This document shows positions 26,378 through 34,726 of a DNA stretch of 57,461 nt, piece after piece. The notes below the pieces were generated by a model that did no database searches, was not told the DNA's origin, and saw nothing but the letters and a program-made list of their open reading frames with translations. The stretch covers positions 1 through 57,461 of the forward strand of contig JAKUQE010000017.1 of assembly GCA_022450395.1 (NCBI GenBank), given 5' to 3'. The translations under genes and the position numbers were made by a program. Origin of the DNA: Dehalococcoidia bacterium. GTDB taxonomy: Bacteria; Chloroflexota; Dehalococcoidia; Lucifugimonadales; UBA3495. How positions within the stretch are numbered: the first letter of the stretch is position 1; each line of letters starts with the position of its first letter.

Positions 26378-27502
26378 CTATGCCTCCGTCTGCCGTGATG
26401 GGGCCTTTGGAGATGGATCCGGGTAGCCGGTCACCAGCCAGTCGGGTCCCACTTCTTGCAGATTAGTTCGGGTCAGCCGCCAACTGCGGGCCATGCGGGA
26501 TGCGCCGATCCCCTCGACGGGGGAGGCGGCCTGTACTCCCCCGATAATCACCGGGGCGATGAACGCCATCACTTTGTCCACCAATCCGGTGTCGAAGAGG
26601 GATCCTTGCAGAGTGCCGCCCGCTTCCACCAAAAGGCTGACAATATCGCGCTGACCCAGTTCAGCCATGACTTGGTTCAGGTCGATCCTTCCGTCATGGT
26701 TGGAAGCCACCGGCAACACCTCTGCGCCTGCGTTTTTCAGGCGGTCAGCTTGCTGAGCGGTAGAATCGCCGGCGGTCACTATCAGCGTGGACCCAGGCTC
26801 TTGAAGCATACGGGCATCTGGTGGAGTGCGGCATCGGCTGTCAAGGATCACCCGCAATGGTTGCCTAGTCAATGGGTCTCCCTGGTCGTTCCGAGCTGTT
26901 AGTTGGGGATCGTCGGCCAGTACGGTGCCGATGCCGACCATCACTGCGTCACTTTCCCGGCGGAGCCGCTGAACGACCTCCCGGGCCTGGGGACCGGTGA
27001 CCCACCGGGAATCTCCTGAGTTGGTGGCTATCTTGCCATCCAGGCTCATAGCGAACTTGGCGATGACGAAGGGAAGCCCGGTGGTGATGTATTTGGCGAA
27101 GGCTTCGTACAGTTCCCCGGCGGCCTCGGCTTCCTCTCCAACCTCGACCCGCAAGCCGGAGGCTTCCAATTCCGTCTTTCCCTTACCGGAGACGCGAGGG
27201 TTGGGGTCGATCGCGGCTACTAGCACCTCCGCTACTCCGGCGGAGATTATGGCCTGAGTGCAAGGGGGAGTGCGGCCGAAATGGCAACATGGTTCCAGGG
27301 TAGTGTAGAGAGTCGCTCCCCGGGATGAGTCTCCGGCCGACCGTAGGGCTTCAATCTCGGCGTGGCGGCTTCCCGCAGGTTGAGTATGGCCGGTGCCCAG
27401 CACCACGCCGTCCTTAACCAACACCGCTCCAACGGCGGGATTGGGACTGGTGGTGCCCAGGGCCTGGCGGGCCAGGCTGACGGCGCGTTTCATGGGAGTC
27501 AT
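26378..27502 (-). CDS. ribD: Bifunctional pyrimidine deaminase/reductase of riboflavin synthesis
   Basis: RibD carries out the second and third steps of the GTP branch of riboflavin synthesis. The deaminase domain (about 1-145) has zinc ligands His47 in HAEIEAL and Cys72/Cys81 in EPCCHFGRTPPC. The reductase domain follows with KFAMSLDGKIAT, SRWVTGPQAR and the C-terminal LLVEAGGTLQGSL. Length 374 is standard. It is first in the operon. The 290 bases upstream were read for an FMN riboswitch (conserved AGGG/GGGGCAGGG-type core) and none was found, so control must differ. Confidence 0.95.
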   Translation of the reverse strand: MTPMKRAVSLARQALGTTSPNPAVGAVLVKDGVVLGTGHTQPAGSRHAEIEALRSAGDSSRGATLYTTLEPCCHFGRTPPCTQAIISAGVAEVLVAAIDPNPRVSGKGKTELEASGLRVEVGEEAEAAGELYEAFAKYITTGLPFVIAKFAMSLDGKIATNSGDSRWVTGPQAREVVQRLRRESDAVMVGIGTVLADDPQLTARNDQGDPLTRQPLRVILDSRCRTPPDARMLQEPGSTLIVTAGDSTAQQADRLKNAGAEVLPVASNHDGRIDLNQVMAELGQRDIVSLLVEAGGTLQGSLFDTGLVDKVMAFIAPVIIGGVQAASPVEGIGASRMARSWRLTRTNLQEVGPDWLVTGYPDPSPKAPSRQTEA

Positions 27503-27715
27503 TGAAAATCTACCAGAAAGTCTATGCGTTTAGTCCTGGAAGGGTTGAGATAGCGTTCGCCATATCGCCTACGCCTATGTTACATAAGTAACAGTATCGT
27601 GTGAACTGATATTCCATGATTCTAGCAACCCGAAGCTACCTTAGCAAGTTGGCCAGTTGTATCGAAGTTCATCTGTCCTATCGTCCCATGAATGGCTGTC
27701 GGCCATTGATGGCGC

Positions 27716-27756
27716 AAAAACCAACCCCCACCCATGTGTCATAGGGTAGGGGTTGG
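27716..27756 (-). terminator. Rho-independent terminator after the SIMPL lipoprotein gene
   Basis: On the minus strand CCAACCCCTACCC (27756-27744) pairs over 13 positions with GGGTGGGGGTTGG (27733-27721), one G-U, with a ten-base loop, and is followed directly by TTTTT (27720-27716). Confidence 0.92.
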
Positions 27757-27792
27757 CGCCGAGTGATTCACTCAGAGAACGGCGGAAAATAG

Positions 27793-28824
27793 TTACTTGA
27801 TGGCGTACAGCGCTTGTACCGTAACCGTTACCTCCAGCTCTCCGCCCATGATTGGCGTGGGAGCGCTCTTGTTAGAGCCGGCGAAAGACACCCGCTCAAA
27901 AGTATCGAAGGAGACGCGGGGCTGGCCCCCGGATTCGCTGATGTTGATGAGCTTGCCTAGTTCCACTCCGGTCAGGCTGGCGACTTGATTGGCTTTGTCC
28001 ATCATGTCGCCGATGGCCGCTGCCCGGGCCTCATCCTGCAGGGCGTCGGTGTCGTCGATCGTGAATCTGATTCCATTGAATCGGATGAGGTTTCCTCCGG
28101 CGGCCGTCACTTCGTCGATGACACTGCCGGCGTCGTCCAAGTCCCGCAACTTGACCGTTAGCTGGTTGGTAACTTCGTAGCCGATGATGACCCGCTCCCG
28201 CTCTTTGAAGCATTCGGGCTTTCCCTGGGACCGGGCGATCTCTATACTTGGCGCCACGGCAATTTCCCGGCTCGCCTCTACTTTGGGTTCAACGGCGGGC
28301 GCGACCTGGCGTACACCAGTATCCAAGGCGCCGGGGCATCTAGTCACTTCCCGGCTGGTATACCTGGGATTGATATTGAAATTGCTGGTTTGGATGTCCC
28401 GGTTCTCGATGTTCTTAGCCTTCAATACCTCGAAAACCCGTCCCATGGCGGCCGCGGCCTGTTCACGGGCTTCGGCCACGGTGTCGGCCAGGGTTTGCAC
28501 TCCCAAGTTCAATATCGCCAGGTCTGCCTCGGCAGAAGCCCCGCCCCGGCCGCTTACCATGATTCCCTGCCGCGCGGCCATCGGTCCATCAAAAGTTGCT
28601 GACGCTTCGAGAGCCCTTGCCCGGCGCTCGGCCAACTCCAACATGGCGTTGTTGGCGGGTGATACTTCAGGAGCTACACTGGCTTGGACCGGCTGGCCGT
28701 TGTTTTGCTGGACGGCGCCGGTCACCTGGCCCTCCCTCGATGTACATGCCAGCACCAGCATCAACATTAGTCCCAGCCCAAATAAAATCAAGATTCCTTT
28801 CTTGGTTCCTGCTTGTCGTTCCAT
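27793..28824 (-). CDS. SIMPL-domain (DUF541) lipoprotein
   Basis: The 343-residue protein begins with a lipoprotein signal: a basic start, a hydrophobic run ILILFGLGLMLMLVLAC and the lipobox cysteine C27. The SIMPL domain follows from about residue 88 (GIMVSGRGGASAEADLAILNLGV) to the end (ELEVTVTVQALYAI). These periplasmic or surface proteins are known from E. coli YggE and relatives, linked to oxidative stress, but their biochemistry is not clear. An insertion of about 50 residues with Pro/Val/Glu-rich sequence splits the domain. It has its own terminator, and lies downstream of a sigma/anti-sigma pair on the same strand. Confidence 0.88.
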   Translation of the reverse strand: MERQAGTKKGILILFGLGLMLMLVLACTSREGQVTGAVQQNNGQPVQASVAPEVSPANNAMLELAERRARALEASATFDGPMAARQGIMVSGRGGASAEADLAILNLGVQTLADTVAEAREQAAAAMGRVFEVLKAKNIENRDIQTSNFNINPRYTSREVTRCPGALDTGVRQVAPAVEPKVEASREIAVAPSIEIARSQGKPECFKERERVIIGYEVTNQLTVKLRDLDDAGSVIDEVTAAGGNLIRFNGIRFTIDDTDALQDEARAAAIGDMMDKANQVASLTGVELGKLINISESGGQPRVSFDTFERVSFAGSNKSAPTPIMGGELEVTVTVQALYAIK

Positions 28825-29154
28825 TGGTTCCTCCTGTATTTGCTTGCCGGGGAATATCCCCCCAATAATTCCTGGCCGGTTTCCCCCGTTTGGGATCTGT
28901 TTATGGCCTACAGTATCTATGACGGGCCGCCGGCCAAAAAAGTTCCCGGCGGATAGACGATGAATTCAGAATAGACCGGTGGGTGGCTGGATTGATCAAT
29001 AAGATGGCCGATTTACAGTAGGTAATACGGCTGACCAAAGTGGCGACGATTGGGATAAAGATTGGCGGGCATGGGAACTGATGGGCGGTGGCCGGAAAGA
29101 CGGTGGTCCCAACGACGAAGATTCCGGGCGAGGCGGTCCAACCATGCGGCCGTT
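28825..29154. other. 330-base gap without a recognised feature
   Basis: Between the SIMPL gene and the anti-sigma gene no gene-like frame, tRNA or terminator was found. A short inverted pair CCGCCGG/CCGGCGG lies near 28924-28955 but lacks a T-run. Confidence 0.5.
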
Positions 29155-30237
29155 CTAGCGCCCGGCACGCCGTCTCAGTATCCAAATTATTAAAAAGCCC
29201 ACTGCCGCCGCCGCCGCCAAACCTTCCAGAACCCGCCAAGTATTAATCGGATTATAGGGTGGCGGGATACCTATAGCCGATTCTTGGGCCACCGTCGTAG
29301 GCTCCGGAGCTCGCTGCAGGGTAGTAAGGGAGATTATCGAAGGCGTTGGATCTGCCTTAACTTCCGCTGATATGTCGGCCTTAGCGGCGGCCATGGCGGC
29401 TTCTGGCGTAGGCGGGACTGATTCGGCTGTCACTGCTTCTTCAACCGCAGGCGCAGCCATGGCGGCTTCTGGCCGACGTCGAACTGCCTGGGAGTTCGCG
29501 ACTTCCTGAACCTCGGTGGCGGTCATGGCTGCTACCGTGGGAGGCGGTGCTAACTTGGATTCCACCGCCTTTTCCACCTCTGCGGCGGCCATGGCAGGTC
29601 CTGGAGCGGCAGCCGAAGCATCCTCTTGGGCTTCGACCTTGGCGGCGGTTTCAGGTGGGACTGCCGCTTGCCGTAGGGTTGGGGCTACCGCCTCGGCTAC
29701 CTCAGTCTCTTGAGTCACAGCGACACTGAGGCCCTTTCCCGCTGAAACTGCCTCGGCTACAACCGGGGCTTGGGGGGCGGCCATCTCGATGGCTCCCGCC
29801 GCGCCATCCCTGTCTTCTCGTTGGAAGCTTTCGGGCGCCGCCCGAAGCGCCTGCGCCGTTACTTCCGGCTGAGCGGTGAGTTTTGGGGCCAGCAATCCGG
29901 TGGCGTCGGCGGAAACCAGAATGGCGAAAACCAATGCGGCTGTGGCTGCCGCGCCGGAGTATACCCACTGGGGCATGCGCAGAGGAGCCGGTGGCCTTAC
30001 GGCTACTGGGGCCGGCGGTGGTCCCGGCATGATGAAACTTCGGGGCAGCGTCAACTCGGGCATCTGCTGGAGTAGCGAGACGGTGGAACGCAGGGCGTCT
30101 AGATCTTGACGGCAGGTGGCGCACTCGGTCAGCCGCCGGTCTATCCTGGCGGCGGCGGTACCGGAAAGCCGGCCATCCAGGTACTCGGACAGATCGTCCT
30201 GGTTTATGTGAGCGTGGCCTCGTTTAAAGATCAGCAT
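29155..30237 (-). CDS. Putative anti-sigma factor, membrane-anchored, with Ala/Pro-rich extracytoplasmic region
   Basis: The start at ATG 30237 was chosen because it lies eight bases after the sigma factor stop; the longer frame to 30357 overlaps that gene. The N-terminus resembles a zinc anti-sigma domain: HINQDDLSEYLDGRLSG and then LTECATC. The canonical H-x3-C-x2-C reads R-x3-C-x2-C, so one zinc ligand is missing. A transmembrane segment (GAAATAALVFAILVSA) follows near residue 100. Then come about 200 residues of Ala/Glu/Pro/Val low-complexity repeats (EAAMAA, PPTPEAAMAAAK) and a second hydrophobic segment near the C-terminus (AAAVGFLIIWILRRR). It should bind and hold the ECF sigma factor encoded just upstream. 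Confidence 0.8.
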   Translation of the reverse strand: MLIFKRGHAHINQDDLSEYLDGRLSGTAAARIDRRLTECATCRQDLDALRSTVSLLQQMPELTLPRSFIMPGPPPAPVAVRPPAPLRMPQWVYSGAAATAALVFAILVSADATGLLAPKLTAQPEVTAQALRAAPESFQREDRDGAAGAIEMAAPQAPVVAEAVSAGKGLSVAVTQETEVAEAVAPTLRQAAVPPETAAKVEAQEDASAAAPGPAMAAAEVEKAVESKLAPPPTVAAMTATEVQEVANSQAVRRRPEAAMAAPAVEEAVTAESVPPTPEAAMAAAKADISAEVKADPTPSIISLTTLQRAPEPTTVAQESAIGIPPPYNPINTWRVLEGLAAAAAVGFLIIWILRRRAGR

Positions 30238-30245
30238 AATAGGCC

Positions 30246-30779
30246 CTATACCTCTTGACGGAAAAGGTCGGGCAATAGTTCCCCGGTGTTTCGTAGGTAG
30301 TCCTTCATTCGCCCCCGGCCCCGGCTGAGGCGGGATTTTACCGTGCCCAGAGAGCAATGCATCGTTGCGGCGGCTTCCTCGTAGTCCATACCCTGCACAT
30401 CTACCAGCAGGACTGCCAGCCGCTGTTCTTCAGGCAGTGAAGCCAGGCCTGCTTGGATGGTCCGGGCCAACTCCTCCCGTTCGGCGTAGGCTTCCGGCGA
30501 CTCTTCAGAAGACGGTAGGTCCGCCGCTGAAGGGGGCGCTGTGGCGTCGTCCGGGTCTGATGATATGGGATCCAAGGGCACGGCGGGCCGGGCCCGGCGT
30601 GAGCGAAGCATGTCTTTGCAAGTATTGGCGACGATACGCATCACCCAGGCCTTGAGGTTGTCGCCCCGGAATTGGTGGAAGGCCCGGTAACCGGAAACGA
30701 AACTCTCTTGCACCGCGTCCTCGGCCAGGGACCAATCTTCCAGCATCCGCCGGGCCAGGTTATAAGCTTGGGTCTGCAT
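30246..30779 (-). CDS. ECF (sigma-70 family) RNA polymerase sigma factor
   Basis: The 177-residue protein has region 2 (EDAVQESFVSGYRAFHQFRG then LKAWVMRIVANTCKDMLRSRRAR) and region 4 (LASLPEEQRLAVLLVDVQGM, then the helix-turn-helix YEEAAATMHCSLGTVKSRLSRGR). These give -10 and -35 recognition. The first methionine in frame is at 30779, which cuts off the usual first helix. Fifteen codons upstream in the same frame (ending CYNCIIES) look like that helix, but a TAG at 30827-30825 stops the frame, so either the start is short, a non-standard ATT codon is used, or the sequence has an error. It is co-transcribed with the anti-sigma gene. Confidence 0.9.
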   Translation of the reverse strand: MQTQAYNLARRMLEDWSLAEDAVQESFVSGYRAFHQFRGDNLKAWVMRIVANTCKDMLRSRRARPAVPLDPISSDPDDATAPPSAADLPSSEESPEAYAEREELARTIQAGLASLPEEQRLAVLLVDVQGMDYEEAAATMHCSLGTVKSRLSRGRGRMKDYLRNTGELLPDLFRQEV

Positions 30780-30995
30780 CGACTCGATGATGCAGTTGTA
30801 GCAGTGAATGGCGCCGGAACGGTCCTATACCGGTAGTGGCTCATGGGTGGTGCAGTTTAAAGCTTCGGCAGTGCTTACCATTTGGGTTAACCTGCCGCCG
30901 GATCCATGGATGGCAAGCCGGATCCACCGGCGATGTTCCGGTCTCCGGAAAAGGCTACTCGGATGCCTGTTGGTGATCTGCCGGGCTTGGAGCGT

Positions 30996-32225
30996 CTACC
31001 CTTGATATGAAACACTTCCGTTAAGCAGGGCCCGGGCCATGACGAACTTATGAATCTCCGATGTGCCCCCACCGATGCGGGCGTGACGTAACAGGAGATA
31101 CCAGTGGGCGATCGGCATGTCCAGGGTTTCGCCCATACCGCCGAATATCTGCATTATCTTGTCGATGCTCCGCCAACCCCACTCCCCGGCGCAATACTTA
31201 ATCATGGACGACTCGACGCGAACGTCCTCGCCGTTGTCCGCCCGGGCCGCTGTTTCCCGGGTGAAGGACCTTAGGGTCATGATATCGGTGTAGACGTCGG
31301 TGAGCATCCATTGGATGGCCTGCCGGTCGGCGATGGGACGGCCATACGTCACCCGTTGTTTGGACCATTCGATAGCCATATCCAACGCTCGGCTGAGTAT
31401 CCCGGTGGCCATGGACCCCCGAAGCAACCGGTCGTGATGCACCAGCCATTTCTGCCCCAAGGTGAATCCCTGGCCCACTTCGCCTAGAACCTGGGTCTGG
31501 GGCACCCGAACGTTGTCCAGGTGGATGAAATGCTGCTGGGACCGCGTCGGGCTGGTCCAGATGCGGATGGGATCAAAGGTCATCCCCGGAGTGGGATTGT
31601 CGATGATGAACATGGTTATGCCGCCCCGCTGACGCAGTTCCGGGTCGGTGACTGCTTGCAGCAGGATAAAGTCGGCGGTCGCCGCCCCGGATATGAACAT
31701 CTTGGTGCCGTTGATCACCCAGTCGTCCCCGTCCTTTACCGCCCGGGTTTGCATCATTCCGCCGGGGTCGGACCCCGCTTCGGGTTCGGTTTGAGCAAAA
31801 GCGTATTGCAAGTCCCCTTGGATCGCCGGGTGCAGGTAACGCTGCTCCTGCTCCGGGGTGCAGGCCCCGAACATCATCATCGGCACGGGTGAGGTCGGGA
31901 GTTGGACGATGCTCTTGTGAACTTCCTCGTCCAAGACTACGTGGCCCAAAGCCCCCATGCCGCCGCCGCCGTATTCTTCCGGCACGAATGACGTATAGAT
32001 GCCGGTCTGCTTGGAGATGTTATTGAGCCGGCCCCACTTCTCTTTATCCAGGGTGCCCACGATGCCCATCACGGCCTGAGCGATGCCCCTGGGCCCGCCG
32101 TCGTCCTGGCCTTCCATGGGCGGGTTAGCCAGGTAGTGTGCTTCCAACGGCACGCATTCGTCCTTGACGACCTGACGAATGGTGTTCTTCAGCGCGTCTA
32201 GCTCCGGCGGAAGCCCTGTTTGCAT
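30996..32225 (-). CDS. Acyl-CoA dehydrogenase family protein
   Basis: FAD-dependent oxidation of an acyl-CoA to the enoyl-CoA is the family reaction. The 409-residue protein has the N-terminal helical domain, the FAD-contacting FAQTEPEAGSDPGGM and KMFISGAATADFILL in the beta domain, RVTYGRPIADRQAIQWML in the C-terminal helices, and the end signature IGGGTSEIHKFVMAR. In short-chain enzymes the catalytic Glu lies in YEGTSE; here that position is Gly (IGGGTSE), so the base must be elsewhere (as in isovaleryl- and long-chain-type enzymes) or activity differs. Substrate cannot be told. It stands alone between the sigma factor and the TIR operon. Confidence 0.9.
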   Translation of the reverse strand: MQTGLPPELDALKNTIRQVVKDECVPLEAHYLANPPMEGQDDGGPRGIAQAVMGIVGTLDKEKWGRLNNISKQTGIYTSFVPEEYGGGGMGALGHVVLDEEVHKSIVQLPTSPVPMMMFGACTPEQEQRYLHPAIQGDLQYAFAQTEPEAGSDPGGMMQTRAVKDGDDWVINGTKMFISGAATADFILLQAVTDPELRQRGGITMFIIDNPTPGMTFDPIRIWTSPTRSQQHFIHLDNVRVPQTQVLGEVGQGFTLGQKWLVHHDRLLRGSMATGILSRALDMAIEWSKQRVTYGRPIADRQAIQWMLTDVYTDIMTLRSFTRETAARADNGEDVRVESSMIKYCAGEWGWRSIDKIMQIFGGMGETLDMPIAHWYLLLRHARIGGGTSEIHKFVMARALLNGSVSYQG

Positions 32226-32359
32226 AGCGGTTGCTCCTGAATTTGATTGGAAAATAATTCGAAACGTTTGGAATCAAGGTAACGAATTGCTGTTGTTCCA
32301 AGATTACCAATGGAATGTGGTCAATTTAACATTCCTTGAACCGCCGGGCGCAGAGGTTC

Positions 32360-32680
32360 TTAAGCCTCGTTTAGTGGTTCGCGGATCTTCTCTACCGAGA
32401 TGCGAAGCACTGGCAACAGCCTTAGCTTAGCCAAGAGTAATTCAAGTCTGACGCATGGGGAACTGTAGACAGCAGGCGACTCCACAACTAGCAGAAAATG
32501 AGAGCAAAGAAGTGCCTTGATAACTGCGAACTGTTGGAATCGGTGCGATTGTGGGCGCAGAGCATCAATGTACGGGGATGAAATCTCGTTTAGATTGTCG
32601 TTTAGTCTTTGCAGTAGGCGATTCGTTACCGCGCCGTCGCGCTTGGTATAGCTGATGAAGACCCGTGCTTTGTTACTCAT
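32360..32680 (-). CDS. Small stand-alone TIR-like domain protein
   Basis: The start at ATG 32680 overlaps the stop of the upstream membrane-protein gene (ATGA), and the family's first strand follows at once: KARVFISYTKRDGAVTNRLL at residues 4-23. Further TIR features are CSHFLLVVESPAVYSS (59-74) and CVRLELLLAK, where Glu80 sits at the position of the catalytic Glu of NAD-cleaving TIR domains. At 106 residues it is a bare domain, slightly short of the usual 130-150. TIR domains in bacteria usually act in anti-phage defence, making NAD-derived signals or destroying NAD. The translational coupling to a membrane protein suggests a two-part system. TIR assignment is by pattern only. Confidence 0.68.
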   Translation of the reverse strand: MSNKARVFISYTKRDGAVTNRLLQRLNDNLNEISSPYIDALRPQSHRFQQFAVIKALLCSHFLLVVESPAVYSSPCVRLELLLAKLRLLPVLRISVEKIREPLNEA

Positions 32681-33177
32681 CCGATGAAGTCCTTGCTGAA
32701 CATATACCAAAGAATTAGATCGGCTGACGCCAACAATAAGTAGAGCCACATCGAATGGTTGAAGAACGCGCCAAGTACTCTTAGGAACGAATTCCGCTCA
32801 GTACGGGACCTGTCTATAACGTTGATTTGAGCGCCGTGGATTAACTGCTCGCTGTTTCGTTCCCGCAATCGATCCCGAATGTTATCCATCACACCACGGG
32901 GTTTCACCTGATAATAGTAGGAGATGGAGTCGAGAACCCAGAAGCTTAGGGGGATTACGAATCCCGCAACGAAGATGGACTGATCAAGTTCGTTGTCTGT
33001 GAAATTTATGAGCAACCCTACGACCGCAATGTCTATGGCAAGGCAGAGTTGTTTTGTACGGAAGGAGAATCCACTGATCTGCAGTACTACCCTGTCGAGC
33101 TGTTCAAGGAGATTCCAGTCTAGCTCGTCTTCAAATGACCGTTTGTATTCAGGTGGTGTAGCTGCCATCGATAGCAT
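32677..33177 (-). CDS. Three-helix membrane protein, partner of the TIR-like protein
   Basis: The 166-residue protein has a 40-residue polar N-terminus, a helical pair at about 43-59 (QLCLAIDIAVVGLLINF) and 67-86, a charged cytoplasmic stretch (RGVMDNIRDRLRERNSEQLI, then DRSRTERNS) and a third helix at about 141-160 (SMWLYLLLASADLILWYMF). It resembles in outline the SLATT-type or other small membrane effectors of defence systems but matches none firmly. It overlaps the TIR-like gene by four bases. The start may be ATG 33177 or, if the transcript is leaderless, ATG 33168, which lies seven bases after a perfect TATAAT. Confidence 0.72.
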   Translation of the reverse strand: MLSMAATPPEYKRSFEDELDWNLLEQLDRVVLQISGFSFRTKQLCLAIDIAVVGLLINFTDNELDQSIFVAGFVIPLSFWVLDSISYYYQVKPRGVMDNIRDRLRERNSEQLIHGAQINVIDRSRTERNSFLRVLGAFFNHSMWLYLLLASADLILWYMFSKDFIG

Positions 33178-33181
33178 TATA
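33176..33181 (-). promoter_or_regulatory. Possible -10 box of the TIR/membrane operon
   Basis: TATAAT on the minus strand, seven bases before the in-frame ATG at 33168. The -35 region is weak. If real it would make a leaderless mRNA. Confidence 0.4.
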
Positions 33182-33296
33182 GTACATACCGGTATAGCGT
33201 AACTCTATGTCCTCCGCGGCATTAGCCAGCTCGCACACTCCCTCATGTTAAAATAAAGCGCGGTTGCCGGGTGGCCGCCGCAAGGAGTTTGCACAG

Positions 33297-34661
33297 ATGC
33301 AGTTTCGCGATCTGCCCAGCGTGGACCGGGTGATGTCTAGTGACGGTATGGCCGCGCTGACCGAAAGCTATCCCCGCGACTGGGTAGTAGACCTGGTGCG
33401 GCGGGAGTTGGACCGCGCCCGGCAGAAGATACGGGACGGTGGCAAAGCGCCCTCTGCCGGGGATGTGGCGGACGGGGTTGGCGGGGAACTTCGGTCCATC
33501 AATGAAGTGGCCCCTCGCCAGGTGATCAACGCCACCGGGGTAATCGTCCACACAAACCTGGGGCGGGCCCCTTTGAGCCAGTCGGCCATCGATGCCATGA
33601 CCCAGGCCGCCCGAGGCTACACCGATCTGGAAATGGACCTGAGCACCGGCCGCCGTGGCTCCCGGCAGGCTCACCTCCAATCGCTGTTGCAGCAAGTAAC
33701 CGGAGCCGAAGCGGCCCTGGCAGTGAACAACAACGCATCCGCCCTGCTTTTGGGTTTGTCGGCTCTGTCGGTGGGCAAAGAGGTCATCGTCTCCCGGGGC
33801 GAAGCCGTGGAGATCGGAGGGGGCTTCCGGATCCCGGACGTTCTCAAGCAAAGCGGCGCTACCCTGGTGGACGTGGGCACCACCAACCGGACCTATATCC
33901 GGGATTACCAAGACGCGATCACGGATAATACCGCGGCCCTGTTGAAAGTTCACTCCAGCAATTTCCGGGTGGAGGGGTTCACCGCTGAGGTTGAGCCCAG
34001 CGAACTGGTGGAGCTGTCAAAGGAGAGGGGCATCCCGGTGCTGCACGACGTGGGCAGCGGCGCTCTGTTACCTACCGAAGCCTACGGACTGGCCCACGAG
34101 CCAACTCCCCAGCAAAGCATCGCCGCCGGTGTGGGACTGGTCTTTTTCTCGGGAGATAAGCTCCTGGGCGGGCCCCAATCGGGCATCGTCGTCGGCCAGA
34201 CTGAATTGGTCCGGCGTTTGGAAAGGCATCCCCTGGCCCGTGCCGTCAGGATAGATAAAATGAGCCTGGCCGGGTTGACGGCGACGGTGTTGCACTATCT
34301 GAAGCAGGAGGCCGAAGCGGAAGTTCCCATATGGAAGATGATTTCCGCCGGCGAGCAGGGCATCAAAGACCGGGTAACCCGGTGGAAGAACCAGCTTTCC
34401 CTTCCCGGAGAGGTGATTTCCGGTAGATCGGCCATCGGAGGAGGCAGCCTTCCCGGAGAGACCCTGCCGACATGGGTGCTGGCCCTTTCCTGTGAGGGCG
34501 ATGCCGGAGGTCCGGAGCGGGTGATGCGAAGACTGCGGGAAGCGGATCCGCCGGTGATAGCCCGTATCGAAGACGACCGGGTGATCTTGGACCCCCGCAC
34601 CGTGATGCCCGAGGAGGAAGAAGCTCTCGTGACGGCATTACGAGATGCTTTTGCTGCATAG
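33297..34661 (+). CDS. selA: L-seryl-tRNA(Sec) selenium transferase
   Basis: SelA is a PLP enzyme that turns Ser-tRNA(Sec) into selenocysteinyl-tRNA using selenophosphate. From ATG 33297 (aaggag upstream) it has 454 residues, as usual. Signatures are QVINATGVIVHTNLGRAPLS at about 75-94, YTDLEMDLSTGRRGSR, VNNNASA, and FFSGDKLLGGPQSG, where K288 is the expected PLP lysine. The protein is complete. Neither selB nor selC (tRNA-Sec) nor selD is adjacent, although selA-selB is a common pair; the gap to the next gene is only 65 bases. It implies that the organism decodes some UGA as selenocysteine. Confidence 0.95.
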   Translation: MQFRDLPSVDRVMSSDGMAALTESYPRDWVVDLVRRELDRARQKIRDGGKAPSAGDVADGVGGELRSINEVAPRQVINATGVIVHTNLGRAPLSQSAIDAMTQAARGYTDLEMDLSTGRRGSRQAHLQSLLQQVTGAEAALAVNNNASALLLGLSALSVGKEVIVSRGEAVEIGGGFRIPDVLKQSGATLVDVGTTNRTYIRDYQDAITDNTAALLKVHSSNFRVEGFTAEVEPSELVELSKERGIPVLHDVGSGALLPTEAYGLAHEPTPQQSIAAGVGLVFFSGDKLLGGPQSGIVVGQTELVRRLERHPLARAVRIDKMSLAGLTATVLHYLKQEAEAEVPIWKMISAGEQGIKDRVTRWKNQLSLPGEVISGRSAIGGGSLPGETLPTWVLALSCEGDAGGPERVMRRLREADPPVIARIEDDRVILDPRTVMPEEEEALVTALRDAFAA

Positions 34662-34726
34662 GCGGATTTGCGGATGAAACGTCTGATGAATTGGCTGACC
34701 GGGGAAAATCCCGGTAAGATGGAAGT

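Noticed and set aside
27503-27792. FMN riboswitch before ribD
   Set aside because: None of the conserved RFN core words were found in the leader.
33243-33953. 236-codon minus-strand frame in selA
   Set aside because: Antisense to conserved SelA segments.
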